A program made the position numbers and the translations under genes. From Candidatus Bathyarchaeia archaeon (lineage in GTDB: Archaea > Thermoproteota > Bathyarchaeia > 40CM-2-53-6 > DTGE01): a DNA stretch of 45,148 nt. The DNA lies in NCBI GenBank assembly GCA_038852285.1, contig JAWCKG010000014.1, positions 1 through 45,148 of the forward strand. Reading direction: 5' to 3'. Positions 1-8,864 of this stretch are shown here, one piece after another (position 1 is the stretch's first letter; each line of letters opens with the position of its first letter). The notes below the pieces were generated by a model. It was given only the letters and a program-made list of their open reading frames with translations, had not been told where the DNA came from and ran no database searches.

Positions 1-1014
1 CATGTAGCTGCCAATCCCCGCGACGGCGAGGTAAATCGCCAGTACAGGCTTCCTGCCGAGGCTGTCCAAGAGAAAGGTGGCTGAGTAGTAGCCGGGAACC
101 TGAAGTAGCGTCACGATTAAAACCCAGTATAATGGTCCAATCACCTCCCTAGCTTTAGTGACCTCAACGTAGATTGTTGGGAGCCACTGAAATATTCCAT
201 GATAAGTGTAGACGAGAACAGCCCAGGTAAGCCATAGGATCGCGGTTCTAGGCCTGAAGCCTCTTGACCAAAGCCTCTTCAACGAGTCCCTAAAGGAATA
301 TTTCTCCGCCGCTTCTTCCTCTGTTAAGGCCGAAGGGATTTTAAGGGACTCGGCGATGAGACCATGCTTCCGAAGAAGCCGGGCAGCCTCCTCCGTTAAA
401 CCCTTCGACTCAAGGTACCGTATGGACTCGGGCATTAGGGTGGCGATGAAGGGTATGAGGATTAAGGGTATAAAGGCGGTGAGGAACGCGGCTCTCCAGC
501 CATGGATGGGAATGATGAGGAAGGGAAAGATTATTGATAGCAAAGCCCCGTATACCCATGAGGTTTCTACCAGGCCTGTAAACCTCCCCCTCCTGGAGGC
601 GGGTATATACTCGGAAATGTATACCGCGGGCTGAGGCAAAACGCCTCCCAACCCTACCCCAGCGAGAAACCTTAGAATGGACATCGTAGGCGCATCCCAA
701 GCGGCTGAGCATAATCCGGTGAAGACCCCTGACAGAGCCACAGTGATGATTAAGGTATTTTTTCGTCCTATGAGGTCGGCGGCCGCCCCGAAGCCTAAGG
801 CTCCTATAAACATCCCCAAATAGCCGACGCTAAGCAAAACTCCTTTCGTAACCTGGTCTAAACCCCACTCCGCTGATATTGAGGGTAATGTGACGCCTAT
901 CAGCATTACGTTCATGGCGGCTAGCGCGTAGATTAAACTGCACAACACGAGTAGAGTATAGTGAAACTTTGAAATCGAAGATTTCTCCAGAGCGTCGATT
1001 AAAGCTTTCTTCAA
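1..1014 (-). CDS. MFS transporter, sugar/organic acid type (C-terminus cut by window edge)
   Basis: The reverse strand is open for 338 codons from a TTG at 1014 to the window edge, so the gene is partial at its 3' end. A GGTG ribosome-binding site lies 6 bases before the TTG. The product shows a first membrane segment, then the MFS loop signature GAAADLIGRK between helices 2 and 3, then a PESIRYL motif after helix 6 and a second half that starts with hydrophobic helices and contains DSLGRKP. This pattern fits the sugar/aromatic-acid branches of the major facilitator superfamily, which are proton-coupled or facilitated carriers in the cytoplasmic membrane. It follows the sugar-acid kinase gene by about 50 bases on the same strand, so it probably imports that kinase's substrate. 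Substrate identity is inference. Confidence 0.88.
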   Translation of the reverse strand, partial: MKKALIDALEKSSISKFHYTLLVLCSLIYALAAMNVMLIGVTLPSISAEWGLDQVTKGVLLSVGYLGMFIGALGFGAAADLIGRKNTLIITVALSGVFTGLCSAAWDAPTMSILRFLAGVGLGGVLPQPAVYISEYIPASRRGRFTGLVETSWVYGALLSIIFPFLIIPIHGWRAAFLTAFIPLILIPFIATLMPESIRYLESKGLTEEAARLLRKHGLIAESLKIPSALTEEEAAEKYSFRDSLKRLWSRGFRPRTAILWLTWAVLVYTYHGIFQWLPTIYVEVTKAREVIGPLYWVLIVTLLQVPGYYSATFLLDSLGRKPVLAIYLAVAGIGSYM

Positions 1015-1065
1015 TTAATTCACCTAAGGGTTAAAAGGGGTTAAGGCATAGGAGGCAGACGGGCT

Positions 1066-2295
1066 TTAAAAAATTTTCTTAAGGTGAACCCTATCCTTTA
1101 GACGTTCAACGCAGCTCACCAAGACGTCTACCTCCCCAAACCCTCCAGCCTTAGTGATAAAGGGCGTCCCATTCAACCTTCCACCCAAACCCTTCAAGAT
1201 TGGAATACCGGGGCAAGCCTCCCCAACGACCTTAAACCTCTTCACCCCAGCCTCCGCCATGAATCGACTAGCCATTTCCCCACCCACCAAAATGACGGCG
1301 TCAACCTCGGAGGCCAACTCAACACCCACCTCAACCACCTTGGAGGTTAAAAGGCGAATCAACCTGGAGCTGGCTTGAACATCTCCTACCGACTTCGCTG
1401 AGGCTAAAACCGCCAGCCTAGACGACGATAACCCTTCTCGACATTTCCCGAGAAGATTATCCGCGTTCAACGAATCAGGGCGAGGAACCGTGGCCTCCAC
1501 TCCATAAACCTTTTCAAGCCGCGTGATCTGACTCAGGGTCTGAGGGTTAACGCTTCCTGAAACCACGAGGATCTTTGAGCACTCCCCTGTTAGATGAGAA
1601 GCGTAGGCGTCGGCTAAGCCAGCTGACCCGCATAGCAGCCCGTTAAAATCCGCACTTGACTCTACGGTGATCTTCAGGTCTAGGTTTGACTCAGCGTCGA
1701 CGACGGCTATATCGAACCCCTCCTTGATCAGCCTTCCAAGGTGTCTCGACATGGATGCGCCCCCCTTTCTGACGACGCTTAACCCCACCTGAGCGATGCG
1801 TCTAGAAGTATCACGCTTTAACACGTATGGAGCACAGCGCTTCAGCGCCCAGTTTAAGCCTAGGCTTCTAAAAGAATCGTTGAGGCGTACTACGCCCCCA
1901 ACTAGGGTTCTTCCCGCCGCCGGGTACGCAGGTGAGAATACGGTGATGGCGGGATTAACGATCTCCATGATAGCGTCAAGCTCTACCGCGAAGTTGCCTC
2001 GAAGGGTTGAATCCACCTTTTTGTATAGTCGGTTAAACCCCATTGAAGTTAACCTTGAGGCGGCTTCAACAACCGATTCATAGGCTTGCTTCGCGTTCTT
2101 CATCCTGGTTTCGGTGCTCACAGCCACTATGTCATGTTTATTCAATTTGGGAGAAAGGCCTTGTAGCGGAGACACGACGGTGCTTAACCCCTTTCGAGCG
2201 AATTGAGCCGCCGAGTCGGAGGCCCCTGTTAAGTCATCTGCGACGATGCCTACCTTAAGCGGAGACCGTTGCTCCTTCCTGAACCAGCCCTTCAT
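1066..2295 (-). CDS. Four-carbon acid sugar kinase family protein (DUF1537/OtnK type)
   Basis: The 409-residue product begins, after a short basic stretch, with VGIVADDLTGASD, the N-terminal signature of the four-carbon acid sugar kinase family (3-oxo-tetronate and D-threonate/D-erythronate kinases). The family has an N-terminal sugar-binding domain and a C-terminal nucleotide-binding domain. Here the C-terminal part contains VSGSVNPQT and a GGEMASRFM segment that match the second domain. Length is normal for the family. Such kinases phosphorylate C4 sugar acids at O4 in the cytoplasm for aldolase or decarboxylase steps. No aldolase or dehydrogenase partner is in view upstream. The MFS gene downstream on the same strand, 51 bases away, suggests an uptake-and-phosphorylate operon. 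The exact substrate cannot be read from the sequence. Confidence 0.85.
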   Translation of the reverse strand: MKGWFRKEQRSPLKVGIVADDLTGASDSAAQFARKGLSTVVSPLQGLSPKLNKHDIVAVSTETRMKNAKQAYESVVEAASRLTSMGFNRLYKKVDSTLRGNFAVELDAIMEIVNPAITVFSPAYPAAGRTLVGGVVRLNDSFRSLGLNWALKRCAPYVLKRDTSRRIAQVGLSVVRKGGASMSRHLGRLIKEGFDIAVVDAESNLDLKITVESSADFNGLLCGSAGLADAYASHLTGECSKILVVSGSVNPQTLSQITRLEKVYGVEATVPRPDSLNADNLLGKCREGLSSSRLAVLASAKSVGDVQASSRLIRLLTSKVVEVGVELASEVDAVILVGGEMASRFMAEAGVKRFKVVGEACPGIPILKGLGGRLNGTPFITKAGGFGEVDVLVSCVERLKDRVHLKKIF

Positions 2296-2372
2296 GGAGC
2301 GTTGACAACCCGTTTTAAAATATAGGGTAAGTCACGTTTAATAGTTTTAAAAGGCTTCACCTTCAATCAGAG

Positions 2373-3830
2373 TTGATGGCGGTGAAGTATAGAGAGTTGG
2401 CGTTGAGAGTTATAACGCTTCTTTTAGGGCTTTCCCTCCTACAGTTCATCGTACCGTTCACCCTCACCTCCATACTGGTAATTAACTTAGAGGCTTTAGG
2501 GGTCCTCATCTTCGGTTTAGGAGTGCTCTTCATTTACTACGCGTTGAGAACGGGGAATCCTTTGCCACGGTTGGCCACGTCTCTAACGTTCATCGTCTTG
2601 CTGTTAGTGTTCTTCCAACTTTTCATATACAGCGGCGTCTTAGGGGTTTCCTATGGGATCATCTGGGGAATCAACCTATGGGTTTTCCTGTTTTCAGCCG
2701 CCTTAGGAACCGCGGTCCTATTGGCTTACGGTGTGAAGGTAATGTCGGAAAAACCGTTTAAAGGCTTAAAAGTTAAAGCGTACACTCCTCTGATCGCGTT
2801 ACTCCTCATATCGTTAACCATAAACGTGACGGTGAACACGGCGTATCAAAACTGGCTTGAAGGGAAAATCGATCGATACCAACCTGAAGCACCGCGTTTA
2901 ATGATGTTCGGCGTCCACGTAGCCGACCTAGGAGTGAATACCTTGACATCGCCCAACGACTTGAACTATCATCCCATATCCGCTGAGGTTCTTAAGGCGG
3001 CTGGAGAGGCCGGCGCCGAGGTGGCCGTCGTATTCTTATTCTACGACGCGTGGATGGAGGGCGACAATACAGTAATCGGGGAAAGCGAAAAACTAGTGGA
3101 GGCGGTTAAAGCATCCGGCCTCAGGCTTTTCACAGTTGACCAAGGCGCCCGATACATGTTACAGGATAAGAATCTGAGTTTAACCGAGTTCACGGCGATC
3201 CACCGAAACTACACAAGGTTTTTCGCTGAGCGTTTTAAGCCTGAATACTACTCAGTGGTCTCGGAACCGGACACATACCATTACACTGGAGCGGTGAAGG
3301 AAGCCTTTAATCTAACCGCGTGGGTCGAGGAGGCGAAGGCCTCGGCGAGGGAGGTGAAGAAGGTAAGTCCAGATACCAAGGTAGGCGTCTCCATCTACTA
3401 TAACGAAAACGAGTTAAAATTTTATCGAGAGGCCATTAAGCTGAAGGAGCTTGACTTCATAGGGTTAAACATATACTCCTACGGTAGCTCGGCCCTCCAC
3501 CTATTCAACACCGACGTGTTAGAGATGTTTCAACAAGTCATCGATCAAGATTCCCCGAGGAATTATGGAAAGGAGCTTTGGATAACGGAGACGTGGAACG
3601 GAGTTGGAGGAAGCCTCTTCCAAGGTTGGAAGGAGGACTCAGACGCTAAATGGATTCGGGCTACGGCTTACTTCGCTGAAGCCAATGGCATGGAGGGATG
3701 CGTCATAAACTACGGATACCATTTGATCAGCTACCGGGGACTGTGGATGGGGGGTGAAGTCGACCTACCCAGTAGAACCAAGGTCTTCTACGCTTTAAAA
3801 GCCTTAACAGAGGAAACGAGGGAGCGTTGA
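2373..3830 (+). CDS. Membrane-anchored glycoside-hydrolase-like protein (clan A-type TIM barrel)
   Basis: The 485-residue protein has about five hydrophobic segments in the first 157 residues, then a soluble domain of about 310 residues. The soluble domain begins MMFGVHVADLG and carries two glutamates placed as in retaining clan GH-A enzymes: VVSEPDTYHY (E298, candidate acid/base) and WITETWNG (E406, candidate nucleophile), the latter preceded by a GLNIYSYG strand. I infer a TIM-barrel glycosidase held on the membrane with the catalytic domain probably outside. No family number can be assigned by eye, and an inactive or glycan-binding role is possible. Start codons TTG (2373) and ATG (2376) are adjacent. 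It is divergent from the sugar-acid kinase gene. Confidence 0.6.
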   Translation: MMAVKYRELALRVITLLLGLSLLQFIVPFTLTSILVINLEALGVLIFGLGVLFIYYALRTGNPLPRLATSLTFIVLLLVFFQLFIYSGVLGVSYGIIWGINLWVFLFSAALGTAVLLAYGVKVMSEKPFKGLKVKAYTPLIALLLISLTINVTVNTAYQNWLEGKIDRYQPEAPRLMMFGVHVADLGVNTLTSPNDLNYHPISAEVLKAAGEAGAEVAVVFLFYDAWMEGDNTVIGESEKLVEAVKASGLRLFTVDQGARYMLQDKNLSLTEFTAIHRNYTRFFAERFKPEYYSVVSEPDTYHYTGAVKEAFNLTAWVEEAKASAREVKKVSPDTKVGVSIYYNENELKFYREAIKLKELDFIGLNIYSYGSSALHLFNTDVLEMFQQVIDQDSPRNYGKELWITETWNGVGGSLFQGWKEDSDAKWIRATAYFAEANGMEGCVINYGYHLISYRGLWMGGEVDLPSRTKVFYALKALTEETRER

Positions 3831-3915
3831 TCCTAAAGTTAATATTTACCTGCCCGCTGAAGACATAGCCTAAACCGGTTTCAACAGCTTTAAACAGCTT
3901 TAATGAAGGTTTAAA

Positions 3916-5454
3916 GTGACGATGTGGCAGCTAATTCACAACGGTGTGCTGGTGCCTGAACGGTACAAGCCCGTAGGCCTCCACATCACCGTTAGAGGCC
4001 GAAGGATCCCTTTAAACAGGGATCAGGAAGAGATGGCGGTAGCCTGGGCGAAGAAGCAGGGAACCGAATATGTGAACGATAAAGTGTTTGTCAGAAACTT
4101 TCTAACAGATTTCAGCCAAGCCTTAGGCGTAAACCCCCCACTAACGCTTAGCGAAGTGGACTTCACCGAGGTCATAAAGTTCGTCGAGGAGGAAAAACAG
4201 AGGAAGCTGGAGATAAGCAGGGAGGAGAAGAAAAGGCTGGCTGAGGAGAGAAAGAGGCTGAGGGAGGAGCTGAGGGAAAAGTACGGGTACGCCATCGTAG
4301 ACGGGGTGAGAGTTGAGATCTCCAACTACGTGGTGGAGCCTCCGGGAATCTTCATGGGGAGGGGAAAACACCCCCTCAGGGGGAGGTGGAAACCCCCTGT
4401 CTCCGAGGAGGACGTAACGTTGAACCTCAGCCCCGACGCCCCCAGGCCTCCGGGAAAATGGAGGGAAATCGTTTGGAGGCCGGACAACATGTGGATAGCC
4501 AAGTGGGACGACAAGCTGAGAGGAGTTGAAAAATACGTTTGGCTAGCCGACTCCTCCCATTTAAAGCAGAGGAAGGAGATTGAAAAATTCAATTTAGCCG
4601 CCAAGCTTGAGAGAGAGATTGAAAGGCTCCGCGACCACATAGCCGCCAACCTGAATAGCCCTGACCCGAAGAGAAGGCGCATAGCCACCGTATGCTACCT
4701 CATAGACGTGTTGAAGATGAGGGTTGGCGACGAAAAGGATAAAGATGAAGCTGACACTGTTGGGGCTACAACCCTAAAAGCCCGCCACATAAAAATCGAA
4801 GGCAACAGGGTGAGGTTTAACTTCCTTGGAAAGGATTACGTGAGATGGGAGAAGGAGGCTACAATGCCAGACCAGGTCATCGCTAACCTGAGGGAGTACG
4901 TCGCCAACGCTAAATCCAGCCTCTTCCCCGGCGTTCGATCCGATGTTGTCAGCGCCTTCCTCTCCGAGGTATCTCCCGGCTTGACGGCTAAGGTTTTCAG
5001 AACCTACCACGCCACAACAGTCGTGAAAGAATACTTAAAAAAAGCCTCCGTAACTGTTGAGCAACCCGAATACTATAAGAGGCATGTGGCCACCATGGCC
5101 AACCTGCAGGCGGCTGTGGAGTGCAACCATAAGAAGAAGATTCCGAAGAATTGGAGGGAATCTCTGAAAAAGAAGGAGGAAAGGCTTAAGGAGTTGAAGG
5201 AACGGTGGAGAGCTAAAAAGAACCCGAAAACCTTAGAGGCGATAAGGAAGCTTCAGCTTAAAATAGAGGAGATGAAGGCGACTCGAGACTATAACCTGAG
5301 GACGTCGCTTAAAAGCTACATAGACCCAAGAGCCTACTATGAATGGGGTAGAAAGGTAGGCTACGACTGGAAGCTATACTACCCTAAGGCGTTGCAGAAA
5401 AAATTCTCCTGGCTGGAAGGCGAAAACGCAGGGAAGGCCGAGTTAAAGCGTTAG
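3916..5454 (+). CDS. DNA topoisomerase IB (eukaryote-type)
   Basis: The 512-residue product resembles the core and C-terminal domains of eukaryotic topoisomerase I. An N-terminal DNA-binding domain (KWREIVWRPDNMWIAKW region) is followed by a catalytic core with the full residue set: R269 (LKMRVGDEKD), K306 (FLGKDYVRW), R362 (AKVFRTYHAT), H405 (ECNHKKK) and Y468 (TSLKSYIDPR). A charged coiled-coil linker (about 414-455) separates the last two, as in the human enzyme. A further Lys/Glu-rich helix spans about 85-122. The enzyme nicks one strand through a 3'-phosphotyrosyl link and relaxes both positive and negative supercoils. TopoIB is restricted among archaea to Thaumarchaeota and related TACK lineages, which helps place the genome. 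GTG 3916 or ATG 3922 may be the start. Confidence 0.96.
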   Translation: MTMWQLIHNGVLVPERYKPVGLHITVRGRRIPLNRDQEEMAVAWAKKQGTEYVNDKVFVRNFLTDFSQALGVNPPLTLSEVDFTEVIKFVEEEKQRKLEISREEKKRLAEERKRLREELREKYGYAIVDGVRVEISNYVVEPPGIFMGRGKHPLRGRWKPPVSEEDVTLNLSPDAPRPPGKWREIVWRPDNMWIAKWDDKLRGVEKYVWLADSSHLKQRKEIEKFNLAAKLEREIERLRDHIAANLNSPDPKRRRIATVCYLIDVLKMRVGDEKDKDEADTVGATTLKARHIKIEGNRVRFNFLGKDYVRWEKEATMPDQVIANLREYVANAKSSLFPGVRSDVVSAFLSEVSPGLTAKVFRTYHATTVVKEYLKKASVTVEQPEYYKRHVATMANLQAAVECNHKKKIPKNWRESLKKKEERLKELKERWRAKKNPKTLEAIRKLQLKIEEMKATRDYNLRTSLKSYIDPRAYYEWGRKVGYDWKLYYPKALQKKFSWLEGENAGKAELKR

Positions 5455-5470
5455 CGGAACGTGGGATGAA

Positions 5471-6214
5471 ATGCCGGTGAAGGCGATCGCCTTTGACCTC
5501 ATAGGAACCATAGTACACGTGAAACCAAACCGTGAAGCCATGTTGAAAAGCCTCTTCGAAGCTCTTAAAGCATCGGGCTTAAGGTTAGAGAGGGAAGCGT
5601 TTTACGACACTTATAGGCGGGTAAATCAAAGGTACATGGAGCTCAGGGTTAACTCGCTCAGAGAGTTCAGTAACCCCTTCATCGTGGCCGAAACCCTAGA
5701 CAAGCTTGGCCACCCCGTAAAACCTGAGGACTCCACGATCGTTGAAGCCGTCAAAGAATACTTTAAACCCTACATAGAATCCGTCTACACTACTCCGGGA
5801 ACTAGGAAAGTTCTTACAGGGCTGAAACAAAAGTATAGGCTGGGGATCGTAACGAACTTCACCTTCCCATGGACCGTTAATGAATGCCTTAAAAAAACCC
5901 GTTTAAACAACATGTTTAACCCAATAGTGACCTCAGCGGACGTGGGATGGCGTAAACCACATCCCTTCATCTTCAAGGCTTTCGCCCTAGCCCTCGGGCT
6001 CACCGAGGAGAGCATCGTGTTCGTAGGCGACGACTTAAAAAGGGACATCTATGGAGCGGATAAAGTCGGCATGAAAACCATTCTCTTATCCTCAGGGCTG
6101 ACCGAAACCGAAGATGCATTCTACGAGCAGAAAATAGACGAAAAAGTAACCGCTCAAATGGAAATCAGATCCCTAAAGGACTTAGAGCATGCCTTGAAAA
6201 CATTTAACCACTAA
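5471..6214 (+). CDS. HAD-superfamily hydrolase
   Basis: The 247-residue protein has the four HAD motifs: AFDLIGTIV (nucleophile D9), GIVTNFT (T128), WRKPHPFIF (K162) and FVGDDLKRDIYGA (D187/D188). A helical cap lies between motifs I and II (about residues 18-100), so this is a C1-cap HAD. The residue two after the nucleophile is Ile rather than the Asp used as acid/base by phosphatases. This is seen in haloacid dehalogenase- and phosphonatase-like branches, so a plain phosphatase call is unsafe. It starts 17 bases after the topoisomerase stop and may be co-transcribed with it. Cytoplasmic; substrate unknown. Confidence 0.85.
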   Translation: MPVKAIAFDLIGTIVHVKPNREAMLKSLFEALKASGLRLEREAFYDTYRRVNQRYMELRVNSLREFSNPFIVAETLDKLGHPVKPEDSTIVEAVKEYFKPYIESVYTTPGTRKVLTGLKQKYRLGIVTNFTFPWTVNECLKKTRLNNMFNPIVTSADVGWRKPHPFIFKAFALALGLTEESIVFVGDDLKRDIYGADKVGMKTILLSSGLTETEDAFYEQKIDEKVTAQMEIRSLKDLEHALKTFNH

Positions 6215-6412
6215 ACCGTTTAAATATCCCTAGCCGTCATTTGCTTGAAAGGATGTTGATCATCCTCGGCGGAGTGTAAAACGTTTCCGGCCGTTTCTTT
6301 TCGATCCAACCACTTTCGCCGCTATTAATTTTACCGAAGCTATGCTGAGCATCCTTTAACAAATAACGTAATGCTTATGTAGTATAACAAATTTAGTATA
6401 CGTTGATGTAAT

Positions 6413-6640
6413 ATGAAGGACGCCCTCATCGTGGTAAGGGTGCCTAAAGAACTTAAAAAAAGCCTTAGCGAGCATGGAGTTGAAGTAAGCAGAGTTGTAA
6501 GAAAGGCCCTTGAAGAAGAAGTCAAAAAGAGGAAGCTTGAAGAGCTAAAAGGGATAGCGGGGGACCTTGGGGACTTCTTCTCCAGAATGCCGGATGAAGA
6601 AATAGTTAAAACCATAAAGGAACTGAGGAAGTCCAGATAA
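6413..6640 (+). CDS. VapB-like antitoxin (small, basic N-terminus)
   Basis: This 75-residue protein starts MKDALIVVRVPKELKKSL and continues with a charged helical tail, which is the pattern of archaeal ribbon-helix-helix type antitoxins (VapB, CopG-like). The N-terminal strand would bind the operator as a dimer and the C-terminal tail would wrap the toxin. Its stop codon overlaps the start of the PIN-domain gene by one base (TAATG), the usual translational coupling of vapBC pairs. A roughly 200-bp AT-rich stretch upstream can hold the promoter. The family call rests mainly on position and the N-terminal pattern. Confidence 0.8.
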   Translation: MKDALIVVRVPKELKKSLSEHGVEVSRVVRKALEEEVKKRKLEELKGIAGDLGDFFSRMPDEEIVKTIKELRKSR

Positions 6641-7059
6641 TGTACATCCTCGACTCCAGCGCCATACCCATAGTGCTTAAAAGGCTTAAGGAGAAGTCTG
6701 TTGAAGCCTTAGAAGGCAAGACCATTCTAGACCTAACCCGATATGAGTTAGGCAATGCGATATGGAAAGAACATAAGATAAAGAAGCTGGTAGCCGTCCA
6801 AGAGGCTGTAAACAAGGCTGAAGGCATGGCGAAAATCCTCGAAATTTTAACCGTGGAGAAGTTAGAGTCGGTTGAAGAGTTCAAGTCGGCGATGGAGTTA
6901 GCGGTGAAGCTAAAATTAACTTTTTACGACGCATCCTACTTGTACAAGGCTAAAAGCATGGGCCTCCCCCTCATTACGGAGGACCGTGAACTCCACGAGA
7001 AAGCGAGCGATGCGGACGTCAAAACCATAACAGTAAACGAGCTACTAAAAATTTATTAA
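6640..7059 (+). CDS. VapC-like PIN-domain ribonuclease toxin
   Basis: The 139-residue product begins MYILDSSAIP and has the PIN-domain acidic residues in order: D5, E36 (TRYELGNAIWKE), D97 (TFYDASYL) and D115 (ITEDREL). These coordinate Mg2+ or Mn2+ for single-strand RNA cleavage; VapC toxins typically cut tRNA or rRNA loops. All acidic residues are present, so the enzyme should be active. It overlaps the preceding antitoxin gene by one base. An 11-bp inverted repeat begins 37 bases after its stop and may end the transcript. Confidence 0.9.
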   Translation: MYILDSSAIPIVLKRLKEKSVEALEGKTILDLTRYELGNAIWKEHKIKKLVAVQEAVNKAEGMAKILEILTVEKLESVEEFKSAMELAVKLKLTFYDASYLYKAKSMGLPLITEDRELHEKASDADVKTITVNELLKIY

Positions 7060-7484
7060 AAACAGTCCCTACGACGAAAAGTCTTCAAAACGTTAACCCG
7101 GTTTTCCATTTACAGCCTCAGAAAACCGGGTGAATCATCTTCAGTCCCATACATATCTAGGACCATTCAAAGGAAGGAGAAATTATCACAGTCGTAGGCT
7201 ATAACGCGAACCTTCAACAACGCTCAATTTGTGGAGATGTTTAAACCATTAATGACGGTGGGCCGCCGTAGCCATTAACACCTAAAGTGAACCTATAGAG
7301 ATGGCGATGGAAGACCAAGCGCGATTAATTGATGAACGGTCAGTAGGCTGCTTTTAAACTCGCCTTCTCTTTTTTCTCCAGTAAGGTTTTAAGCTTCGAG
7401 GTAAACCGTAGATTAGATGACTTTCAATTTCTATTCGTTGCAACTTATGTTTATGAGTGTGAGCTGGTGCTTTAATTTTAAAAT
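7060..7484. other. Intergenic region between vapC and the aminotransferase gene
   Basis: No coding sequence is convincing here. The genes on both sides run toward it (vapC plus, aminotransferase minus), so it holds two convergent 3' ends. The only clear structure is the inverted repeat at 7096-7131. The rest is AT-rich without repeats that I can see. Confidence 0.6.
7096..7131. repeat. Perfect 11-bp inverted repeat (hairpin) after vapC
   Basis: ACCCGGTTTTC at 7096-7106 is matched by GAAAACCGGGT at 7121-7131, leaving a 14-base loop. It would form a stable RNA hairpin 37 bases after the vapC stop codon. Archaeal termination normally uses U-tracts rather than hairpins, and no U-run follows, so a processing or stability element, or a protein site, is as likely as a terminator. 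Confidence 0.7.
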
Positions 7485-8561
7485 TCAAGCTCCCCTATGT
7501 CTTCGCACCACCTCCGTTAAGGCGGTAAGCATTTCGTCTATGTCACGCATCTCTACGTAGCCCATGTTGCCTATTCTGAACGTGGTGTTTTTAACAGATC
7601 CATACCCCTTCGCGAGCTCGAAGCCTTTTCTCCGCATTTCCTCGTATACTTCTGGCCCACTGGGATTGGCCGGCGCGTTGACGCATGTTACCGTTGGGCT
7701 TTCAAACCCTTTCCTCGGGAACAGCGTGAACCCCAGCTTCTCCACACCCTCCCTAATCCTAAGGCTCCTCCTCCTGTAAAGCTGAAAATAGCTTTCCTTT
7801 CCGTCTTTTTCAATCATGCTCAAGATTCTTCTGAGAGCGTAGATTTGAGGTATGGTCGGTGTCATCGGCGTACTCCACTCCTTCTCCTGATATTTTTCGA
7901 AAAGCTTGAAGTCAAAGTACCATCCCTTATTCTTCGCGTTGGCTGAACGGTTTAACGCCTCTTGGCTGACGCTGCCTATGGCTAAGCCCGGAGGTAGGCC
8001 GAAGCACTTCTGGGAGCTGGCGAAGCAAACATCGATGCCCCATTTATCCACTTTCAACTCTACTCCTCCCATGGCGCTGACCGCGTCCACAAACAATAAC
8101 TTACCATGACTCTTCACCACCTCAGCCAATTCTGGTAGAGGGTTAAGCAACCCTACACTCGTCTCATTATACGTGATTGAAACCGCCTCCACATCTGGAT
8201 GAGTTCTCAACGCTTCATCAAGGAGGTCGGGTAATACGGGTTCCCCAAGCTTCGTTTGAAGACGCTCGACTATCCTACCGTTGGATTCGCCGACGGATAC
8301 GTATCGTTCACCGAAAGCGCCGTTGACGCAACAGAGCATCTTCCTCTCAACGCAGTTTCTAACGGAGGCCTCCATCACACCCGTCCCCGAGCTGGGAAAC
8401 AGGAAAACCAGGTTAACGGTTTCCAAGAAGCGTTGAAGCATCTCCACAGTCTCCCTGTGCAGCCTCCGATATTCTTCGCTTCTATGACTCAGCATCTGCC
8501 GACCCATTTCCTCCAAGACCTCAGGATAGCAGGCCACGGGGCCAACAGTAAAGAGCTTCAT
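7485..8561 (-). CDS. Class V aminotransferase (alanine-glyoxylate / serine-pyruvate type)
   Basis: The 358-residue protein starts with FTVGPVACYPEV, the usual opening of the serine-pyruvate/alanine-glyoxylate aminotransferase group (the small subunit of soluble hydrogenase-like family). It has the SSGTGVMEA phosphate-binding loop, the FVDAVSAMGG aspartate strand and the PLP lysine K185 in SSQKCFGLPPG. It transfers an amino group between small amino acids (Ala, Ser) and glyoxylate or pyruvate using pyridoxal phosphate in the cytoplasm. Length is typical. It stands alone on the minus strand, with 303 bases to the next gene. A phosphoserine or 2-aminoethylphosphonate role cannot be excluded from sequence alone. 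Confidence 0.88.
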   Translation of the reverse strand: MKLFTVGPVACYPEVLEEMGRQMLSHRSEEYRRLHRETVEMLQRFLETVNLVFLFPSSGTGVMEASVRNCVERKMLCCVNGAFGERYVSVGESNGRIVERLQTKLGEPVLPDLLDEALRTHPDVEAVSITYNETSVGLLNPLPELAEVVKSHGKLLFVDAVSAMGGVELKVDKWGIDVCFASSQKCFGLPPGLAIGSVSQEALNRSANAKNKGWYFDFKLFEKYQEKEWSTPMTPTIPQIYALRRILSMIEKDGKESYFQLYRRRSLRIREGVEKLGFTLFPRKGFESPTVTCVNAPANPSGPEVYEEMRRKGFELAKGYGSVKNTTFRIGNMGYVEMRDIDEMLTALTEVVRRHRGA

Positions 8562-8864
8562 GACGCCTTCAACCTCTAACCTCCTAGAACCTTCATAACA
8601 TGGAGAATTTAAGATTTAATATCATTCGACTCAGTAATGGATTCGGATGAACTTAGAAATCCATTATTGACTTATCGGTCGTTTATGTCTCAAAGATTGA
8701 GGGGAAAATACATCTTGATCATGCGCGAAGATGGTCCGCGTCGTGTTATGGCTAGTCGATGATCCGACACTTTTTTTAGCGACAAGAAAAGGTAATAAGG
8801 GATAAGTCGGAAAAAGTCTTCCGCGAACCTACTCCTATAGGATAGAAAGCGTCAGTAATCGCTT
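8562..8864. other. Intergenic region upstream of the aminotransferase
   Basis: This 303-base stretch has no plausible gene. It should carry the minus-strand promoter of the aminotransferase near its left side. I see no repeats or RNA motifs. Confidence 0.5.

Noticed and set aside
410-712. Frames of 92 and 100 residues inside the first 1 kb
   Set aside because: They lie in other frames of the MFS transporter, whose own frame is open across the whole segment with family motifs.
4326-4688. Long minus-strand frames inside the topoisomerase gene (also 4023-4325 and 4774-5010)
   Set aside because: They are antisense shadows of a clearly conserved gene and show low-complexity Ser/Leu translations.
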